From CATOSP01 sp965216155 (GTDB lineage: Bacteria; Chloroflexota; Dehalococcoidia; Lucifugimonadales; UBA3495), in contig CBDCFD010000007.1 in assembly GCA_965216155.1 (NCBI GenBank), positions 868,001-932,000 of the forward strand: a DNA stretch of 64,000 bases, read 5' to 3'. Below, in pieces: positions 59,893-64,000 of this stretch. Position numbers and translations under genes: made by a program. The notes under the pieces were generated by a model that searched no databases, was not told where the DNA came from, and saw nothing but the letters and a program-made list of their open reading frames with translations. Every line of letters begins with the position of its first letter. Positions within the stretch are counted from its first letter, which is position 1.

Positions 59893-61131
59893 CAGGACGG
59901 TTGCAAAGTTGGCGAGGGATGTTTACATAAGGTAGATAAGTGAGAGACGGGAGTGCGGGGATATGGAGGCGGCGGAATCTCTTTTCAGGTGCTTGGAGCA
60001 GGCGCCGGACCCCAGGAGGGCCAGGGGAGTCCGCCATCCCTTTCAAGCCATTCTGCGTCTGACCCTGCCGGGCTTGGTCTGCGGTCAGACCACCATGGCC
60101 CACATGGCCCACATCGCCCTCTTCGCCAGGATGAACTGGCCGGCTCTGAAGGAGCCCTTGGGGTTTCTCCGGGACCACCCGCCCCACGCCGCCACCATCT
60201 CGCGCACCTTGGCAGGGGTCTCGCATGAACAATTGCAGGGCGCCCTGACTGGCTGGGTGGCCCGCGTGGTGGCGGACCGGGAGGCTGAATGCCTCGGTGG
60301 ACGGCAAGTGGACCAAGCAGTCCGAGGACGCCAAGGGGAATCCCCTGGTCATGGTGAACGTGCTGGCCCATGACCTGAAGTTGTGCCTGGCCCAGTGGCC
60401 GGCGTCGGGAAAGCGGCACGAACCCGGGGTGTTGCGGGAGCAACTGGGGCAATTGTTCCAGCGCTATCCCGGGCTGCGGCTGCTGACCATGGACGCCCTC
60501 TATGCGGAGCGGGACCTGTGCCAGGCCATAGTCAGCCAGGGGCGGGACTATCTGGTCCGAATCAAGGGGAACCAGCCTGAAGCGCTGGCCGCATTGGCCG
60601 ACGGGTTTGCCGCAGAGGAGTTGGGGGAGCCGCAGGCGGAGACCCTGGGAAAAAAGCGGGGGCGATCGATAGGCGGCGGATCTGGACCGATAACGCACTG
60701 GCCGACTACATCCGGGAGGAGTCGGGATTTCCCGGGGCGGGGCAGGGCAGGGCGCGATGGTGGAGAAGGAGAGCGTGGATATAGTCGCCAGGGAGGTGGG
60801 CCGGGAGCGTTGGTATCTGCTGACCAGCCTGCATTCCCGGCAGTGCAGGCCAAAGGAACTGCTTCTGGTTTTTCGCAACCACTGGAGCGTTGAGAACAGC
60901 CTGCATCACGTGAAGGACCGCAGCTGGGATGAGGACGTCCACACGCTGCGCCGTCCCGGGCTGGGGGAAGTATACGCCACCCTGGTCAACACCGGGCTGA
61001 ACGCCCTGCGCCTGGAAGGATGGTTTCCCCCCGGATGTCCATGCCCCTGCGAGCCAAGACTTGCGCCTTCAGCCCAATGCAGACCATCGCCCAACTATTC
61101 GGGCCAACTTCCTGACTTTGCAATCGTCCTG
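59893..61131 (+). mobile_element. ISAs1-family insertion sequence, copy 2
   Basis: About 1.24 kb, ends CAGGACGGTTGCAAAG and the inverted CTTTGCAATCGTCCTG. It is very similar to the copy at 21283-22506. It lies 22 bp after the second SBP gene and 11 bp before another ISAs1-like element, so two elements stand side by side. Confidence 0.82.
59963..61115 (+). pseudogene. ISAs1-family transposase copy 2, three frameshifts
   Basis: Same protein as copy 1 (MEAAESLFRCLEQAPDPRRA; LTMDALYAERDLCQ; VFRNHWSVENSLHHVKDRSW). An extra base near 60284 shifts before ASVDGKWTKQSEDAK. The break at the AAAAAAGCGGGGGCG run near 60653 is shared with copy 1. A lost base near 61030 changes the last 30 residues. It also has two extra codons (AHMAH) compared with copy 1. 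Inactive. Confidence 0.8.
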
Positions 61132-61183
61132 CAGTCAACCCCAGGGTCTTTCGATTCTTGAACCGAGAGAATAACATGAGGAA

Positions 61184-62325
61184 ATGGAGAAAAGAATTGA
61201 AAATCCAGGGTCCAGGCTGGTGAAAGCCTTCGAGCAAGTGCCGGACCCCCGCAATCCTTCGGGAAGACGCCATAGCCTGCCCGCGATTCTAACCCTGGCG
61301 GTCTGTGCCATGCCGGCCAACTGCCACAGCCTCTACGCCATTCACCAATGGGGCCGGGAGCATGGCGATTTGGCTCCCAGGCTGGGTTTCAAAGGGAGCA
61401 AGACCCCGGCGGTATCCACTTTGCAGCTGGTCTTCAAACGGTTGGACCGGGAGGCTTTCGAGACGGCGCTCCAGGAGTGGGCCCAGGAGGAATTGGGCGA
61501 CCGGGCGCAGGCGGCGGCCATTGACGGGAAAAGTCTGCGGGGCATTCATGGCGAGGAACTGCCTGGGGTGCATCTGGTGGCGCTATATGGGCAGCAACCG
61601 GGCCTGACCCTGGCTCAAAAGGGGGGTAGGGGAGAAGGAAGCGGAGTTGAGCGCGGCGCCGGAACTGTTGGGCCAGGTTGATCTGGCCGGCCGGGTGGTA
61701 ACTGGGGACGCCCTGTATGCCAGAAGAACCTGAGCCGGCAGAGCCTGCCCTCGTGAAAACGGGGGTGATGGAGCAAGGCGGCGACTATTTCCGGGTGGTG
61801 AAGGATAACCAGCCCACCCTGCGGGCCGATATTGCCCTGCTGTTTGCCGAACCACCCTGGGGGGAAGAGTTGGCCACGGCTGGGGAGTGCGGGCGGCACG
61901 GCGACCGTTGGGAAGAGCGTACCCTGTGGACCTCCACCGCCCTCAATGAGTATCTGGACTGGCCCCAGGTACGGCAGGTGTGCTGTGTGGAGCGCAAGGT
62001 GACCCGTAAGGGAGCGACCAGAAAGGAGTTGGCCTACGCCATCACCAGTTTGAGTCCGGCTCAGGCTGGGCCCCAAGAGTTGCTGTGCCTGTGGCGGAGC
62101 CATTGGGAGATCGAGAACCGGCTGCATTACGTGCGGGACGTGACGATGAAAGAGGACGCATCCCAGGTGAGGAGCGGGTCGGCGCCCCAGGTGATGGCGG
62201 CCTTGCGCAACACGACACTGGGGCTGTTGCGACAAACCGGGGCAACCAATATCGCGGCGGCGCTGCGACACTACAGCTACAAGCCTCTGGAGGCTCTAGC
62301 CCTCCTCGGAATTTCTGCTCCTTGA
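61184..62325 (+). pseudogene. ISAs1-like transposase, frameshifted and carrying a palindrome insertion
   Basis: Starts MEKRIENPGSRLVKAFEQVP; AAAIDGKSLRGIHGEE is the DDE-type catalytic start. One base is gained in a G run near 61625 before VGEKEAELSAAPELLGQVDL. One C is lost near 61720 (YAQKNLSRQ). A 24-bp palindrome then sits at 61742-61765 before VMEQGGDYFRVVKDNQPTL, and the rest to ALALLGISAP is open. Not functional. Confidence 0.8.
61742..61765 (+). repeat. 24-bp palindromic mini-element in an IS transposase
   Basis: Starts AGCCTGCCCTCGTG, ends AAAACGGGGG; one loop base differs from the copy at 14806-14829. Removing 23 of its bases gives RQVMEQGGDYF, the expected uninterrupted protein; the 24th G may be shared with the target. 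Confidence 0.7.
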
Positions 62326-62352
62326 GAATCGAAAGACCCTGCAGTCAACCCC

Positions 62353-63914
62353 GCTGCGGTTGACACAGGGGTTCAGGAAGGGGACGCCGAAACGCCGCGC
62401 GTCCTGTTTCAACGTCTCCACCGGGTAGAAGCCCATGGGCTGGTTGTTGACCAGGGACACGAAGAACTCCACCGGGTGGTAACGTTTCAGCCAGGCGGCC
62501 TGGTACGCGGTTATGGCGAAGGCGTGGGAGTGGCTTTCGGGGAACATATACTGCCCGTTGATCTTGGCGAATATCTTCTCCGCGATTGCCTTCGGCACTC
62601 CCTTTCCCCGCGCCCCTTCCAGGAAGCGCAGCCGGTGCATGGCGATGAGATGGGCGTTGTTGGGCCTGGCGAAGGCCCTACGGATCTCGTCGGCCTGGGC
62701 GGCGGTCATGCCGGCCACGTCCCTGATGAGCTGCACCACCTGTTCCTGCCAGACGATGACGCCGCAGCCCCGCTCCAGGGCCCGCTCCTCCAGCGGGTGG
62801 TCGTACTCCCACGACGCCCCATAGCGGTAGCGCTCCACGAACTGGGACACCGCGCTGCCCTGCACCCCCACGCCGGGCCGGATCAGTGCCACCTGGTAGG
62901 CCAAATCCAGCAGGTTGCGGGACCTGAGCCGCTGCCCCATCTTCAGTTGGGCCGGGGACTGGAGCAGGAATACCCCTTTCGACTTTCCCTGCCCGATCAT
63001 TTCGTACACGGCCGGGTCGTCCGGCCTGATGCGGCCCAGGTCGGGACGATGGCCCTCTTTCGCCTCAATCAGGTCCAGGGCTTCCTCCAACTGGTCCAGC
63101 ACCGGCAGGGAGAGGATGTCAATCTTGGCGAAGTTGGCGTCGGCCACGCTGTCCTTGTTCCAGTCCATGATGTAGCGGCCGGAGATGGCCCCGGCCCGGA
63201 CCGGGACCATCTCTGGTATCGGGGAACTGCTGAGCACCATGCCGCCGACGTGCTGGCCCAGGCTGCGGGGGGCGTGCATCAGTTGGGGAGCCATCTCGAC
63301 CAACTCCCGCCACCCCGGCGCTTCCACGCTGTCGCGGAAGGCGGGCAGGGCCAGCATCTCCCCTTCCAGGTCGGCGGCGTCGTGGGAGTGAAGCTGCCGG
63401 GAGAGCAGTTTCAGGTCCTCTCCAGGCAACCCCAGGGCCTTGCCCAGGTCCTGAACGATGCCCTTGACCGAGTAGGTGCCGATGGCCCCGGCCAGGACGG
63501 CGTTATCCGGCCCGAAGCGGCGGTGCACCCGCCGGATGAGTTCGTCCCGCAAAGCGCGGGGGAAGTCCAGGTCGATGTCCGGCAGCAGGGAGGTGTCCTC
63601 GGAGATGAACCGCTCCAGGGTCAGGCCCCACCTGAGCGGGTCCACGTGGCTGATGCCGATGAGGTAACCCACCAGCAGGGCCACCGGGAGCCCCGGCCCC
63701 GGCCCGGCGGCCGTTCCTCCAGGGGCGTCTCCGGGTGGGCCAGCCCCTTCTCCCCCATGATTTCCTGGGCCAACAGGACAATCTCACGGTAGAGCAGCAG
63801 GAACCCGGCCAGGCCGTGGCGCTCAATCAGCCGGAACTCCTCGTCCAGCCTTTGCTGAACCCTGTGGGACACCGAGCCGTAGCGCCGCAGGTATCTGACC
63901 AGGGTGTAGCCCTA
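62353..63914 (-). pseudogene. dnaE2: DnaE2/ImuC-type DNA polymerase III alpha fragment
   Basis: Central part of an error-prone DnaE. Pol active-site segment PDIDLDFPRALRDELIRRV holds two of the catalytic aspartates, and LGQHVGGMVLS, DWNKDSVADANFAKIDIL and FPESHSHAFAITAYQAAWLK are typical palm/finger segments. A one-base loss near 63708 breaks the frame between AHPETPLEERPPG and LPVALLVGYLIGISHVDPLR. The 3' end is cut at LNPCVN by the IS at 62352, so the C-terminal domains are gone; the PHP domain is absent at the other end as well. The dnaE2 identity over housekeeping dnaE rests on GYLIGISHVDPLRWGLTLER-type features and is moderate. Confidence 0.75.
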
Positions 63915-64000
63915 GTAGACTAACATCCTTGTTATGAGGGGTGGAATGCCGGGTTGCGCGGCAATTGTCTGCATGGGCCCAATATGTCATGGCAAAGGCC
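63915..64000. other. Window end, breakpoint of the dnaE2-like gene
   Basis: The polymerase reading frame ends abruptly at a TAG near 63914, and the following bases (AGACTAACATCCTTGTTATG) do not continue it. This may be the end of another insertion sequence that extends beyond the window; 86 bases are too few to decide. Confidence 0.35.

Larger units (their letters stand above)
61143..62340 (+). mobile_element. Second type of ISAs1-like insertion sequence, with 12-bp direct repeat
   Basis: About 1.2 kb, ends AGGGTCTTTCGATTCT and AGAATCGAAAGACCCT. GCAGTCAACCCC stands directly before (61131-61142) and after (62341-62352), the target duplication of ISAs1-type size. It is inserted in the dnaE2-like gene. 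It is distinct in sequence from the adjacent copy 2. Confidence 0.85.

Noticed and set aside
62476..63792. A 438-codon plus-strand open frame
   Set aside because: It is antisense to the dnaE2-like gene, and its sequence has no domain signature.
1..64000. CRISPR array or cas genes
   Set aside because: No evenly spaced direct repeats with unique spacers were seen, and no Cas motif was recognised; the repeats present are palindromes, heptamers and IS ends.

Overview
The window is a chromosomal segment of a GC-rich bacterium, most likely Chloroflexota of the Dehalococcoidia/SAR202 type. This placement is inferred from content, not from a marker phylogeny. The clues are three flavin/F420-dependent luciferase-like monooxygenases, two PaREP1-like (HEPN-type) proteins, LRR surface proteins of the LVALYNATNGPNW type, an amidase, an epoxide hydrolase, a GMC oxidoreductase and many insertion sequences.

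Layout. 1-5.8 kb is a housekeeping block: alpha/beta hydrolase, lspA with a C-terminal zinc ribbon, rluD overlapping lspA by ATGA, gltX and glnS. 5.8-7.7 kb holds a decayed parA translationally coupled to an intact hypothetical gene. 7.7-12.4 kb carries an MBL-fold hydrolase, mtaB, a PaREP1-like gene and a ThDP enzyme. 12.4-23.4 kb is an IS graveyard with five insertion sequences, one tiny IS-derived element, and broken genes for two LRR proteins, a PH-domain membrane protein and an MFS transporter. One intact gene, a PD-(D/E)XK-like DUF6602 protein, sits among them.

23.4-30.2 kb is a minus-strand block: epoxide hydrolase, DUF255 thioredoxin-fold protein, carboxymuconolactone-decarboxylase-like protein, and a larE-larB-MFS operon followed by tRNA-Thr(CGU). 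30.4-38 kb contains a hicAB module, a fluoroacetate-dehalogenase-like hydrolase, two LLM oxidoreductases, an amidase, a TPR protein and a BNR-repeat protein. A PaREP1-like gene is then cleanly split by an IS with a 3-bp target duplication. 39.3-44.4 kb is a five-gene minus-strand catabolic cluster (GMC oxidoreductase, MFS exporter, DapA-family lyase, alpha/beta hydrolase, small protein). 44.6-50.7 kb carries a HAD phosphatase, an SRAP/YedK protein, a VOC protein, a GH15 glucoamylase and an F420-type LLM protein.

51-60 kb holds a large divergent PEP-carboxykinase-like P-loop protein, a membrane protein and an oligopeptide-type ABC cassette (SBP, permease, permease, SBP, no ATPase). The end is two adjacent ISAs1-type elements, the second interrupting a dnaE2-like polymerase gene.

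The most notable material is in small repeats and in modes of decay rather than in one large system. (1) A 24-bp palindromic mini-element occurs as filled and empty sites; inside an IS701 transposase it inserts exactly eight codons once and a stop codon once. (2) A heptanucleotide-periodic intergenic repeat supplies the last codons and stop of gltX, the DUF255 gene and larE. (3) Broken genes here repeatedly carry short exact tandem duplications (5, 13, 13 and 16 bp). (4) A 163-bp element has perfect 17-bp terminal inverted repeats. (5) larB appears to start at ATC behind a perfect Shine-Dalgarno. All calls come from reading the sequence; no database search was run.
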